DNA of 64,000 bases, taken from contig JACCIC010000343.1 in assembly GCA_018907035.1 (NCBI GenBank), forward strand, positions 165,818 to 229,817, written 5' to 3'. Below the pieces are notes generated by a model. The model did not search any database, was not told the origin of the DNA, and saw nothing but the letters and a program-made list of their open reading frames with translations. Made by a program: the position numbers and the translations under genes. The stretch is from Sycobia sp. Sy_11. Lineage: Eukaryota > Arthropoda > Insecta > Hymenoptera > Epichrysomallidae. Of this stretch, positions 22,881 through 33,875 are shown in pieces (within the stretch, counting starts at the first letter, position 1; each line of letters begins with the position of its first letter).

Positions 22881-23924
22881 AGATTTATATAAAAAACTGA
22901 TAAAAATTCTGGATAGATAGATTAAGTGTACATTTTGAGTCGTTGATTACTAATATTATAGTGATTGATAACAAAAAAAGGTTTTGGAACAAATGGAATA
23001 AAAAAATATAGATCATATCAAAATATAATACTTAATTTCCATGCAATTTTTCTCTAAAAGAAAAAAATAAAATCGAATATAAAACAATCAATTGAAAAAG
23101 AAATTGCAGTAAATAATTTGGTGAAAAAAATTGTGAGATAAAAAAAATTTATATAAATCAAACCAGTTTAAAAAAACATAAGAAAAAAATCCAAAAAAGT
23201 AGTTAAAAAATAAAAAAAAAAATTTTGAATAAAACTGATTTCAACGAAATAGATTAAAAGAAAATTGGTTTTAAAAAATGTAAAAAAAAGTACGAAATGT
23301 TGATAGACGACTACCGTATAATAAACTGCTTATTATCTCTGCTAAACTATACATGCTGTTATTTATGAGGATACATATAAAATGCATTTAGCCATTTGTT
23401 TTAATGGTCCATAGTTGTTAGCTGTAATTTCGTTACATAATTTATTTTTTGTCAAATTACTTCGGAATCTTTCCGAAAAATATTTTATAAATATTGCTCT
23501 TATATACAAACATTTTTTTGTTTTTCTACGAAAACATTTACTTATATGATATAAATATTTTTAGTTTATGAATTAAAAATCTACAAATGTATTATTATTA
23601 GCTAAAATAATAGTAATAAACGGCAATGAATTAATAGAATAAAACTTATGTTTTATATAAAATTGTTTGATAGATAGATCTCTTAAAAATAAAATTTTTT
23701 ATGTACAGCTGGTTCCGTTAACTGTTTTAGAAGCTACGATATTTAGAAACAATGTTCGGAGATCTTTTTGGATCTGCGTGGATCGTCGGACCACTTTGAG
23801 GGTACAAAAATCTGACATTTTTGTACATGATTTACATAATTTACAAACATCATTTACATGAGTGTACAGTCTTATAGCGAATACTGTTGGGGCTGTTTAT
23901 TTGCTGATTTGTTTACTGTTTTTA
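22881..23924. other. Loop of fold-back element, non-coding
   Basis: AT-rich. It contains a small hairpin near 23800 (GTACAAAAA / TTTTTGTAC). One 64-residue frame (23667-23861) has no recognisable domain. Confidence 0.45.
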
Positions 23925-24290
23925 GAAACATCTCTGTATTCAATTTTTTATATTAAAGATTATACATTTAAGATTATAAACGATTTATTATATATTCTTT
24001 AAAATCTTATACTATCATTTTCAGAATAAAATAAATTATTGCAATTACTCTATAATATATAAATAAGTAATTCAGATAATTTTTTTTTAAGAATTTCTTC
24101 AATAGATAATTTCATCATAAGTGAGGTTATGTCCACAATCACTGTAAAATTATAAATAAACAAACAGAATAATTTCATTATTAGTTGATTCAGAAAAGAA
24201 CTCTATGTTTTAGACCAATCTTTGTGTTAAATCGGAATTACACGAATTGTTTAAAATGTCAATATGTAACAATATAGAGTAGATTATTAA
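23925..24290 (+). repeat. Inverted arm of repeat family shared with 22312
   Basis: GAAACATCTCTGTATTCAA through AAGTGAGGTTATGTCCACAA to TCGGAATTACACGAATTG. It is the reverse complement of the left arm and parallel to 26671-27180. Confidence 0.7.
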
Positions 24291-24469
24291 AATAAATATA
24301 AATGAAAAGTATGCTGTTTGAATGTGAGGGAAACTAGGAATAATTTATGTGATTTATGAATTATATTTAGTACGTGTTGACATTAAATAAAAGGTGAGTA
24401 TTTGAAGAAAATGGGTGTTTGAGGATGGGTATAATAAAGACGTAGGCAATGCTTATTCTTTATAACATT

Positions 24470-25264
24470 CATTTATTTACCGCGAGGCATAAAAAACCTC
24501 CACTCAGTAAGTGGAGGAAAAAGCCTTTGTAACTACGATTTACAATAAGTAATTTAAATACGATAGCTGTTCGATAATTCACACAAATCCATACACACGA
24601 CAATTACATCTCACGCAACATGTACACCGAATTCCTTTGCATACATACTAATTGACCGTGGAGTACTCCAGCGCACATTAATCGGGGGAGGTCCAAAGGG
24701 GGAAGGATGTTCCTCGAAATACCTCCTGCTCTGCGCCGTGGTCCCAACGTCTTGGGGACGGGATCAGCCCTGACCACAGACGGCAGCCACTGGGCACGAG
24801 TGCCGCCGGGAACACCCTCGGAGCTAGATCTCCACAAGACCTTGTGTCTTGTCCCGCTGATGCGCCTTTATTCCTTACACGCTAATTATACACAACACTT
24901 TCAAATTACAATATTAACGGAATCGATCACCAAACGAAAGTCACAATTAATTAACATAAAACAATCATAAGACAAGTCTCAAAGCTCGAGACAACTTGTC
25001 CGGAACAGTGTCGAACGCAGAATGAATATATTCATATACGTAGAAGCTCCTTCGTTGTCGGGCGGCTAGGTTATTAGAAAAACAAGAGACGGGGCGGGGC
25101 ACTACCTGGACACATAGATCCGATTTACAAGAGGGATCTCGCTGGAACCCTAAGCAATAAAGTGCACGTGTTCATCGTCTTGCCCGTGTATATTTCTAGG
25201 GACGAGGCCTTTATTTTTATTTATATTACGTTCTCGGATGACCGACCATGTCGTGCGAATACAC
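24470..25264. other. GC-richer unclassified block with hairpin
   Basis: Less AT-rich than its surroundings. A perfect hairpin CCTCCACT-cagta-AGTGGAGG lies at 24497-24517, flanked by A runs and an outer AGGC/GCCT pair. AATAAA occurs at 25156. The block could be a solo LTR or another element, but no second copy is in the window. Open frames at 24604-24970 lie on both strands and match nothing recognised. Confidence 0.45.
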
Positions 25265-25268
25265 CCAC

Positions 25269-25320
25269 TCTCTCTCTCCCTCACTCTCACTCTCAATCTC
25301 TCTCTCTCTCTCTCTCTCTT
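25269..25320 (+). repeat. (CT)n-rich microsatellite
   Basis: CT units with CA interruptions immediately upstream of the truncated Penelope-like element. Confidence 0.9.
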
Positions 25321-25344
25321 TCTTTATTAAACCTAGGTCAGGTA

Positions 25345-26060
25345 GGTTTTTAGATTTTAATTCACACCACCAATTCGGAAACAAAATTGGAGCATTGAAA
25401 GGTGTTATTGACAGAGCAATTCAATTGTCACATAAAGATTTTAGACAAAATAATTTACAGATAATAAGAGAGACTTTTATTAATAATGGCTATCCAATTC
25501 AATTTATTAATAGATTGATTGCTGAGAGATTGTTTGACATTTATAATACCGAAAATAGACATAGTGCAGGAATTGATTTTAACGGAGGCAAAATTATTGT
25601 CTTACCATATGTTCGAGGATTATCTGAAAGAATAAAAAGAAATTTTCGGAAATATAACATTCAAATTTTCTTTAAAAATCGCAATAATTTAAGTAGATTG
25701 TTTAATAATTGCAAAGATAAGGATGATTTATGCTTAAAGTCAGGAGTTGTTTACAAGATTAAGTGCATGGATTGTGATAAATACTATATTGGACAAACAG
25801 GTAGATATTTAAAAAAGAGAATTTATGAGCATAAATATAGTTTACGTAGCTCACATATTACTTCTGGTTTAAAAGAGCATAGTTTAAAATTTTTACATTC
25901 TTTTGATTTTGTGAATGTGGATATTTTGGAACATGGTATTAATAATAAGTATAAACGGGAGAGTCTTGAAAGTATTCACATTTCCAAGAATCGAAATAAT
26001 GTGAATTTAATGTTAGAGTCTGGTAGATTGGATAGTGTTTATCATTCCTTATTAAATTGA
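25345..26060 (+). CDS. Penelope-like RT C-terminus and GIY-YIG endonuclease
   Basis: The open frame (first ATG at 25248, in the CT tract and not the native start) carries RFLDFNSHH and RAIQLSHKDFRQ..NGYPIQF, the C-terminal RT region of Penelope-like retroelements. It then carries the GIY-YIG nuclease, VVYKIKCMDCDKYYIGQTGR near residues 166-186 followed by RIYEHK. This domain makes the nick used to prime reverse transcription. About 240 residues of element sequence remain, against roughly 700-850 in full elements, so fingers, palm and catalytic RT residues are missing. No stops occur within what remains, and the endonuclease keeps its Tyr, Arg and His motif positions. Confidence 0.88.
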
Positions 26061-26161
26061 TTGGTTTTGGACAATTTGTGTAGAGGGGGAATTTATATTT
26101 AATTTACGAAATTTGGTGGTGGGGATGGGTATATATAGATTAGAATATAAGGTTTAGATTA

Positions 26162-26201
26162 GTCCCTGATGAGGAGCCGTAGCGAGCTCGAAACGTTGGA
26201 C
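26162..26201 (+). ncRNA. Hammerhead-ribozyme-like motif in Penelope tail
   Basis: Layout: GTCC, the core CTGATGA, a stem-II region with GAGC/GCTC, core GAAAC, GTT, then GGAC. GTCC pairs with GGAC (stem I). Stem III can only be AC/GT with no loop, so cleavage (predicted before GGAC) would need two copies pairing. Hammerhead motifs are known in Penelope-like retroelements. The fold was drawn by hand. Confidence 0.55.
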
Positions 26202-26264
26202 AAGTCTTCAATTAGGTAAGGGTGTTGGGGACAGTCAGACTGCACTTTACTAACAAAGAATTTT

Positions 26265-26670
26265 CACGATACGATGCAGAAAACCCTTTCTTTTATGTCG
26301 CTGAAGCAGCTGTTCGCAAGTGAAAAAACGCCGTTCGACGTCTCTCAGCTTCAGTTCGTACGGCACCCAATTTCCTTGCTTTTGGATCATTCCCATGGCT
26401 TTCAAACGCTTGGAAATGGTTGTTCGGTCAACTCCCAATGCTTCAGCAAGTTCTTCTTGCGTTTGACAAGAATCTTCATCAAGCAAAGTCGCCAATTCTC
26501 GATCTTCAAAGATTTGCGGCCGCTCGGAACGCTCCTTGTCTTCCACGTCGAAATCATCCGCGAACACTTGAATAAGCTTTGATTATGACATATGTAACCA
26601 TTGAATACTCGCACAGTATTGGTAGCGCCATCTCTTACAAAAAACGGGAAAGACTTATTCACACTCCTAA
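26265..26670 (-). mobile_element. Internally deleted mariner fragment
   Basis: On the minus strand it starts with the TIR TTAGGAGTGTGAATAAGTC at 26670, continues for about 90 bases, skips the first part of the transposase relative to the copy at 45165, and then follows it from the FDVEDKERS region to just before the first catalytic Asp. It is cut there at the Penelope junction. Remaining codons (26567 down) include the helix-turn-helix segment AEALGVDRTTISKRLKAMGM. Confidence 0.88.
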
Positions 26671-27180
26671 TACAATTATGATTATAAACGATTTATTATA
26701 TGTTTTTTAAAATATGATACTATAATTTTCAGAATAAAATAAATTATTGCAATTACTCTATAATATACATAAGTAATTCAGATAATTTTTTTTTAACAAT
26801 TTCTTCAATAGATAATCTCATCATAAGTGAGGTTATGTCCACAATCACTGCAATATTATAGAATAATTTCGTTATTAATGTATACAGAAATTGACTCTAT
26901 GATTTAGATTAATCTTTGTGTTAAATCGGAATTACACAAATTGTTTATCAATATGTATATCATACCAATAAGTAATAATACAGAGTATTTTTGATTTATA
27001 ATTATTATTTATATTTTTATTATTTGAGACAATTAATAGATTTTCTCTTTTTGTTCCTACGTGTTATTTACTACAATATAATATAAGCACTAAAAATTAA
27101 AATTAAATTTTTTAAATTCATTAAAGAATATCCATTTTAGCACAAAATCATAAGACTCAATTTGAAATTTCTACAATGGA
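26671..27180 (+). repeat. Third copy of the 22312/23925 repeat, carrying the mariner
   Basis: Matches the reverse complement of 22312-22850 over its length. The mariner TIR begins exactly after ..AATTGTA (minus strand), at the place where the left arm reads AATTGTATATTA. Confidence 0.75.
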
Positions 27181-27259
27181 AGAAAGGAAAGTCTTGATTT
27201 TCTGCAGAATCAAAAATTTGTCTGCATGATAAAGCTGGCATCGGAGCTGGGTCTGAATT

Positions 27260-27640
27260 GCTTTTTGATACTCATGCGCATATTAGATGTTTTGGCTTAG
27301 CCTCTGTAATGATATAAACGAAAACGACAATGTCGCATTGGACAAAAGCGTATAACTATATCTATATATATTTAATGCCTACGTCACAGCTCGTGACGTA
27401 GGCAAATGCGTACATTAATTTATGCTGACGTAGCTGTGACGTCGCGTTAGTGTAGCAGTTGAGCCTGTTGAGGGCGCACGCTCCCGGCGCTCGAAAATCG
27501 TCGAGCCTTTCGTATATGGCATCGGCAATCTCTCCTTATTATCTCTGACGCAAGCCCCTTCGTCTTGAGAAAACCCGACGCGGTGGCGGCGAGCCGGCGG
27601 GTTTTTAATATTATCGTAGCGTCGATGTAAACATTCCCAC
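27260..27640. promoter_or_regulatory. GC-rich pocket with CRE-like sites
   Basis: A GC-rich island in AT-rich DNA. Within 70 bp it has a perfect inverted repeat GCCTACGTCAC-agctc-GTGACGTAGGC (27377-27403) and two further TGACGT sites at 27426 and 27437. TGACGT(A/C) is the CREB/ATF core. No adjacent gene was recognised, so promoter or enhancer function is inference. Confidence 0.4.
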
Positions 27641-27964
27641 CCCTAATACGCGGAAGTTGTAAACCAGAACATGTAGTTTACACAAATATATCTAAAACTC
27701 TAAAAAAAATAATAAGTAAATAGTTTTAATGGAAATGCAACTTTATAAAGCAATGAGATTCGTTACAAATAGCCGAGTTGATTTTCAAATAATTTTATCC
27801 ACGCGTGGACTCATAACAAAGTATTAATTATCTTGAATCATCGATGTTTTTAGGTGAACATTCTTCTCCTATTTTTTCTGATAATTCATTATCATTAAAA
27901 AAAGCAGGTATGAACTTGCCAGCCCAGTTCTCACAAAGTTGATAGGTAAATCCAATATTGAACT

Positions 27965-27967
<3 letters not shown>

Positions 27968-28027
<60 letters not shown>
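27968..28027. repeat. (AT)n microsatellite
   Basis: About 30 AT units. Confidence 0.97.
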
Positions 28028-28029
<2 letters not shown>

Positions 28030-28368
28030 TTTAAGTCTCAAATAATACACTCTTAAATAACTTAAGTCACTTAAATATAGATACTCTAAAGTGAAAGTGT
28101 ATAATCATAATGAAAATGGTTTACTTTTCATTAATTGTGTAATTTAAATCAGAATTCATTTGGAATAGATTAGACAAATCTTCAGAGAGAATAGGCAAAG
28201 CAAATAAATATATTTTAAAAAGTACTTAAAGTGTGACATAATTTCTTATACGAACTGGACACATGGAAAAATTTCTATAATAATATCCAAATTATTTTTT
28301 CAAAACCTTGTCGATATGCATAAATATAATAGAAATTTATACAGAAGTTTAAAGTATATATATACTAC

Positions 28369-28650
28369 TTAATCAATCAAATGTTGAAAATTAGTCGCAT
28401 TATCACTTACTAGTTTTTTACAAATACCCCGTCTACCGATAAATCGACGATACGCGTTTATAACTGATAATGTTGTTAGATCGTTAACTAGTTCTAAATG
28501 AATCGTCTTAGTGGAAAAACATGAATATGACAATACACCCTTTCTATGATCGATGCGTACGACTCTTCGATGCACGAATCGGTACGGGACCAGTGCATAA
28601 TCTAAACCCCAAATGGCGAACGGCTTACCTGTAGTTACTGTTGTCGGGCA
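28369..28650 (-). pseudogene. BEL/Pao integrase fragment
   Basis: A minus-strand frame carries IWGLDYALVPYRF, STKTIHLELVNDLTTLSV, YRRFIGRRGICKKLVSDNATNFQ. The STKxxHLEL and RRFxxRRG..SDNxTNF blocks are hallmarks of BEL/Pao retrotransposon integrase, and the Asp of LDY and Asp of SDN are the first two catalytic acids. The third catalytic residue and all other domains are absent. It adjoins the LTR side of the neighbouring minus-strand copia remnant. Confidence 0.85.
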
Positions 28651-28789
28651 ATATTGAATAAATATAATTATATTATTTATTCGTGACGATTTATTAATAA
28701 AAACAATGTAAAAATTACACGTGAAGAAGGAAAACATAACAAATAAATATAAGAAATAATTCAGAATATAAAATAATCTATATATTTGA

Positions 28790-28939
28790 CGTCCGCACTG
28801 TGCAGAGGTTGAACTCAGACTAGACCGACTATTGTTTGCGTATAGGTCTCCAACAAAGGGTACAATAAAAGTTCAGGTAAGAAAACCTTTTCTTCCTTTC
28901 TCGCCTACTTCTATTGGAGAAACGTTCTAAAGTACAACA
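28790..28939 (-). repeat. Putative 3' LTR (partial) of minus-strand copia
   Basis: On the minus strand, a polypurine tract GTTGAGGAAGGG (28951-28940) is followed at 28939 by TGTTGTACTTTAGAACG, a standard LTR start. The far end is not defined and no second LTR was found. Confidence 0.6.
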
Positions 28940-30790
28940 CCCTTCCTCAACGTGAATCATATAGCAATATTATTTATTTTATATAAGCCGCATTCTTCTG
29001 CTAAATATTTCAATCTGATTCTTTTCTTCTGATGTAACCTTTAGACTGCCGGCATTTTTCCCTTATAAATTGATATTTTTGATGTGCATAATTTATACAT
29101 AAAAACACCTCATATATAGTAGCTGTCAAGGTCACAGGTGGCTCATATATAAGCCATGCTAACAGCATAAAGGTTAACGGCTTCGTGAGCATGTCTGTTA
29201 ACATTTCACTACTTGAACAATATAAATAATCTTTTATTTCTTGATTCTTTACATCCTTTATATAATAAAATTTAGTACCTATGTGTTTAGTTTTGTGACT
29301 AAATTTTTTGTTGGCTATTAATTTAAAGCAGCTTTGATTATCCTCGAAAATTATTGTTTTTTCTAAAGCTGATTCCCTAAAATTTTCGATTAAGCGCCTT
29401 ATCCATACGCCTTCTTGTGTGGCTTCAGCAATTGCAATAAACTCGACTTCTGTTGAGGATAATGCAAAAATGGTTGTTTGCGGTAGGCTCAGCTAATCGA
29501 GGATCTAAAATATTGAAATAAATATCCGCTATTTGATTTTCGGTTCTTTTTGTTTTCGGCCCAATCGGCATCAGCATATCCGATAAGACCTTGGGACTTG
29601 TCTTGTCGGGCTCTGGTTGTCCTGGCTTAATATTGTAACACTTGCCGCTATATCAGGCCTTGTATTTACGGCTAAATAAAGAAGTGCTCCGATAACTGTT
29701 GATATAATTGACTATTCTGCAATGCTGTTTCATCTTGTCTACCTTTCACGTATCCATCATCTAAGGCTACACTTGCAATTTTTGCATCCTGTAGTCCGAG
29801 TCTTTTTAAAAGTTTTTCTATATATACTGCTCTTGCTTAATACAGAAAACTTCTTTATTTTTCCTTATTTCAAATTCTAGATAATATTTTAATAATCTCA
29901 AATCTATGAGATGAAAATGTTTGTTTAAATATTTGGCAGTATTATTAATATATTCAATTTCTTTTGCGGCTATTAAAAAATGATCTACATATATAATTAC
30001 AAATATCTTTTTGCAATTTACATTCTTCATATATAAACACCGAACGGTACTGCTTTGCATGAATTTATCATCATTAAAAATTCTATTTAATTTGTCGTTC
30101 CATACCTTAGCTGATTTCTTTAATCCATAAATACCCTTTTGAAGTTTATAAACACTTTTCTCTTTACTGGTATTTTATATCAATCGGGCTGCTGCATATA
30201 AATCGTTTCTTGTAATTCGCCATTAAGAAATGCTGTTTTTGTATCCAGGTGCTTTATTGCCATACCTTCTATACCTGCGAATGTTAAGAGCGTTATGAAG
30301 GTAGTTTGCGGTATTATGGGCGCGAATACCTCATCGTAGTCGAAGCCATATTTTTGGAAAATACGAGTCTTGCTTTGTATCATTCTACGAAACCCTCTGC
30401 ATTTCTTTTTACTTTATAGACCCATTTACAACTTATAATATTAATACCCTCTGACCTTGGAACAATTTTCCATGTATTATGTTTAAGGCGCGATTGTACT
30501 TCCTCGTCCATGTCCATTTTCCATTTAATTTTACTTGCCTGTGACAAAGCTTTATTTCTATTCTTTGGCTCTATCTGCTCTGTTGCTAGTTTTGAAGAAG
30601 CCATGTAACGATTGGGTGCAACACCTTTATTGGATCTTTCCGACCTTCTGCAGGGTTCGCGATTTGTCACTGTGTGCAGTGAAATGCTACTATATTCACT
30701 ATCTTCGGTTTCCTTTACCGTTTCGATTTCTTCAGATTCAATTGAGGATATATCACTGTAAAATTTACTGTAGTCATCTTTGAGATTTTC
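28940..30790 (-). mobile_element. Copia-type retrotransposon remnant
   Basis: Minus strand, in order from 30700 downwards: RT start, RT middle, RT palm, RNase H, polypurine tract, LTR start. Gag, protease and integrase are missing. Stops and frameshifts occur between the RT blocks, but the RNase H end is open from about 29460 to 29010. Confidence 0.88.
29010..30670 (-). pseudogene. Copia polyprotein remnant (RT and RNase H)
   Basis: Three separate frames give NTWKIVPRSEG and CKWVYKVKRN (30670-30380), then YGFDYDEVFAP and KTAFLNGELQETIYMQQP (30383-30180), then the polymerase box as YVDH instead of YVDD (30060-29818), a likely inactivating change. Below 29460 an uninterrupted stretch reads AEATQEGVWIRRL, a DNQSC box, and SEMLTDMLTKPL at the end, which is copia RNase H and the usual C-terminus. 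A different family from the copia at 37279, judging by sequence. Confidence 0.87.
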
Positions 30791-31365
30791 TTCACATTTT
30801 ATTGACGATGGGTTGGAGCGTTGTCAGGATAAACAGTTAACACGTTGCACTTTAATTCAAAATAATAACAACAAGTATATTCATTATAAAGACTTAAGAC
30901 TAAATGCTCCTTAAGGTAATGTAGGTAAAATAATTATTACGCATTACTCAATATCTAATATTTCGCACTGGCGCCAGGATCTTCACTTCGTTGATACCAC
31001 TTCGCTGCTTTTCTCTTATATTTGCCCCTTACACTGTACCTCGCCCTGTACCACCAGGTACGCGTACTTCTACAAACCTGCATTATTACAGTTTTCCCCG
31101 GTTATGAAGCTCTCAATCTATCACATAGTACATAACGGCGCCTTCAGAATATTCACTCACATTTGGATACAAATCATGTCGCCACTTGTCTCTAATCATA
31201 ATTATAGACAAATCAATTTATAAATGATTTTGTCCCTTTTTTCGATATCTACGTTGATAATATAGATCTTTAACATGTGCAATAAAGAGGTATATATAGA
31301 TCTGAAAGTAATAAGTAAATAATTCTCAAGAACTTTGAAAAATCTCATTATTGTATATGTTAAAG
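30791..31365. other. Unclassified sequence
   Basis: Contains TTGTCAGGATAA near 30826, also found near 47890 in a similar context (both followed about 290 bases later by TTTCCCC..ATAAC-like sequence). This could be an LTR family. No coding frame. Confidence 0.35.

Positions 31366-31366
<1 letters not shown>

Positions 31367-31403
<37 letters not shown>
31367..31403. repeat. (ATT)n microsatellite
   Basis: About 12 trinucleotide units. Confidence 0.95.
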
Positions 31404-31404
<1 letters not shown>

Positions 31405-31546
31405 GATTTAAAGATCTATATTATCACCACAAATATCAAGAAAAACATAATTTTTGTCTAAATTATTAAATCACATGTTCTATGTGTAAGTTTTTAGTTT
31501 GAGGAGCTTTTAATTTTAAGAGCAAATTGATTAAATACTTCATGTA

Positions 31547-31608
<62 letters not shown>

Positions 31609-32735
31609 TTCTATACAAGCATACGATATAATATACAGTTCGCTAAACCTTCTTCATTATCTGAATCATTTTCTTCTCCTATGATTACCTTTTTTGTACA
31701 ATTGAATATGACTAAATTTTATCTTAGTTGATTATCATTTTCAACATCCTATATGATTCATAACAGCGGAATAAGTTCAATAAAAGTTCAATGAAAATAA
31801 AATTGCTTATACTTTTAGTCATTTTAATATAAAGTGTAAAATTTATTTCATAACTTTTGTGGATTTTATAAATCCAAACGAAACCAATGTGGATCCGAGA
31901 TAGCTGCTATGATAAGTGTGTATTTTCTTAAAATGACTTTATATAGACTGGTATGAATAAAAAAATAAAAAAATAACATATATATTGTATAGAAACGATT
32001 AAAGCTTCTATTTGAATGAAAATGCAACCTACTTCTTAGATGGAATATTTTGTTCTTAAACTGAATTTCAAATGAAGAAAAAGTATTTTGGAATTCATTA
32101 ATATTAACTATATAGAAATTTCCTCTTTCTTCACATAAAGTCAGATCGTGATAAATGCTCGCAATTTTTTTAAATCTAGCCTTTATACGATTGAGCAATA
32201 ATTTAAGAGCATCCGGGACTAATATTATGTATATTAATAATTTTGTTATTCGTTTATAGCAGCATACAATTAATTACTTAATTAATTAATTAATATGTTT
32301 AATCATAAATACCGTAGTACATTGTCCAATGATTTATGTATATATGTTCTTGAATATACACATTGCATTTCATCTTCATCTTTTTAGCACTAACTCCATG
32401 CTGGACTTCTAGATAAAGGATAGCGAACAGTTGTTGAACTATAAGCAGGAAAGAACCATGCAAATAGCATTATTTTATCTCGTTTCATACTCGCACTATA
32501 TTGTTATATAATCGCGGCAATAGACAATTATTTACTCCTTTCTACTCCTCTTTAAATTGATCTCTTACTATTGAATAAGTAAAATTTGTATTAATTGAAT
32601 ATTATTCAATAATTATTGCTATTGCATAAGATGATCGCGACTGTCTTCCTATTCTATTGCTCTCTGCTGGATTTTTCTTCTTATTTCTGCCATTTATAAT
32701 ACGTCTGCATAATACAGTAGAGCATTTGCTTCGGC

Positions 32736-32777
<42 letters not shown>

Positions 32778-33216
32778 TGCAGTCGTCGTTAATTAGTCTT
32801 TCCTCGCCTGCGAGTACTTAGTGCCATTTTGCTTGCGTGGGTCTGCGCAAGTCTGCACGCGCACCAATAAACACGTGAAGTCCCTTTCTAGTCTACCTTC
32901 CCGCTTTTCATACTTATAGTACATAGCCTCAAAGAAATAGCTTTTTGCTTTGCGAACACGTAGTTTCACTCTCTTTCTCGCACATCACACGAATACTTTG
33001 AAATATGTACTCATCAAAGCTTATGGAAAATTCATTTCTTCATTTTGCGTTTCTTTTCTCTATCGCGCGGAGAAGCGTCAATCTAGTACGCGACGATGTC
33101 GCAACGGATATATATTTCAGATAACAGCGCGCGTTGTTCAGTAACGAATTACTGAAGAATACTTGCATCTGTTAGGGGATTTTTCTATTCTGTGTTTTTA
33201 TTTTTAATAGATAATG

Positions 33217-33263
<47 letters not shown>

Positions 33264-33379
33264 AAAAATATATAATTTATTGAATAATATATTTATATTT
33301 TACATAATATCTCCTTGAATAAAAATAAATTTATTTTGTGTAATTAGCATATTTTATTAAAAAATATATAATAAATTAG

Positions 33380-33419
<40 letters not shown>

Positions 33420-33819
33420 TGCGCAGCAAAATGCATGATATACCGCGCCAATTGGCATACAATACACTGACAATTAGTTTGCGGATTTTACCTGACATGT
33501 TTTGCCTTTAATGGCAAATTGTCTTATACCTGGACGTAAATACTTAAGATTGCAAGTTGCAACGCGTGCTAAGCGTTGCCGACAATACGCCGGCGCGTTG
33601 TTATCTGGATATATATTGAATATAATAGTCGGTATAGTAGGCCAGTAGTAGCAGTAGTAGCAGTAGTAGAAGCCAGCAAAAAGAAGAGAGGCAGCGACAA
33701 ATATGCGCTTCTTTCAAATATAACTCTTGGTCGGGTCTTTGAAGGAAGTCCGAATCGATCGCAGCGACTACTAGAGAAATTCATTGCGGGTGGTTTGCAG
33801 AACTAAACAGAATATTAAA

Positions 33820-33871
<52 letters not shown>
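31404..33871. other. AT-rich sequence with (AT)n tracts, no gene recognised
   Basis: (AT)n tracts at about 31554-31602, 32741-32773, 33221-33260, 33384-33418 and 33823-33871. A GC-richer part at 32800-33150 and a (TAG/CAG)n-like stretch at 33640-33675 give no recognisable protein. Confidence 0.55.

Positions 33872-33875
<4 letters not shown>

Larger units (their letters stand above)
25340..26264 (+). mobile_element. Penelope-like element, 5'-truncated
   Basis: Starts within the C-terminal part of the RT and continues through the GIY-YIG endonuclease, a 3' UTR with a hammerhead-like motif, and AGTCAGACTGCACTTTACTA to 26264. There it is joined abruptly to a truncated mariner. The 3' half of the tail seen at 36580-36850 is absent. 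Confidence 0.88.

Noticed and set aside
24604..24970. Overlapping frames on both strands in the GC-richer block
   Set aside because: No recognised domain. Open length is expected with higher GC.
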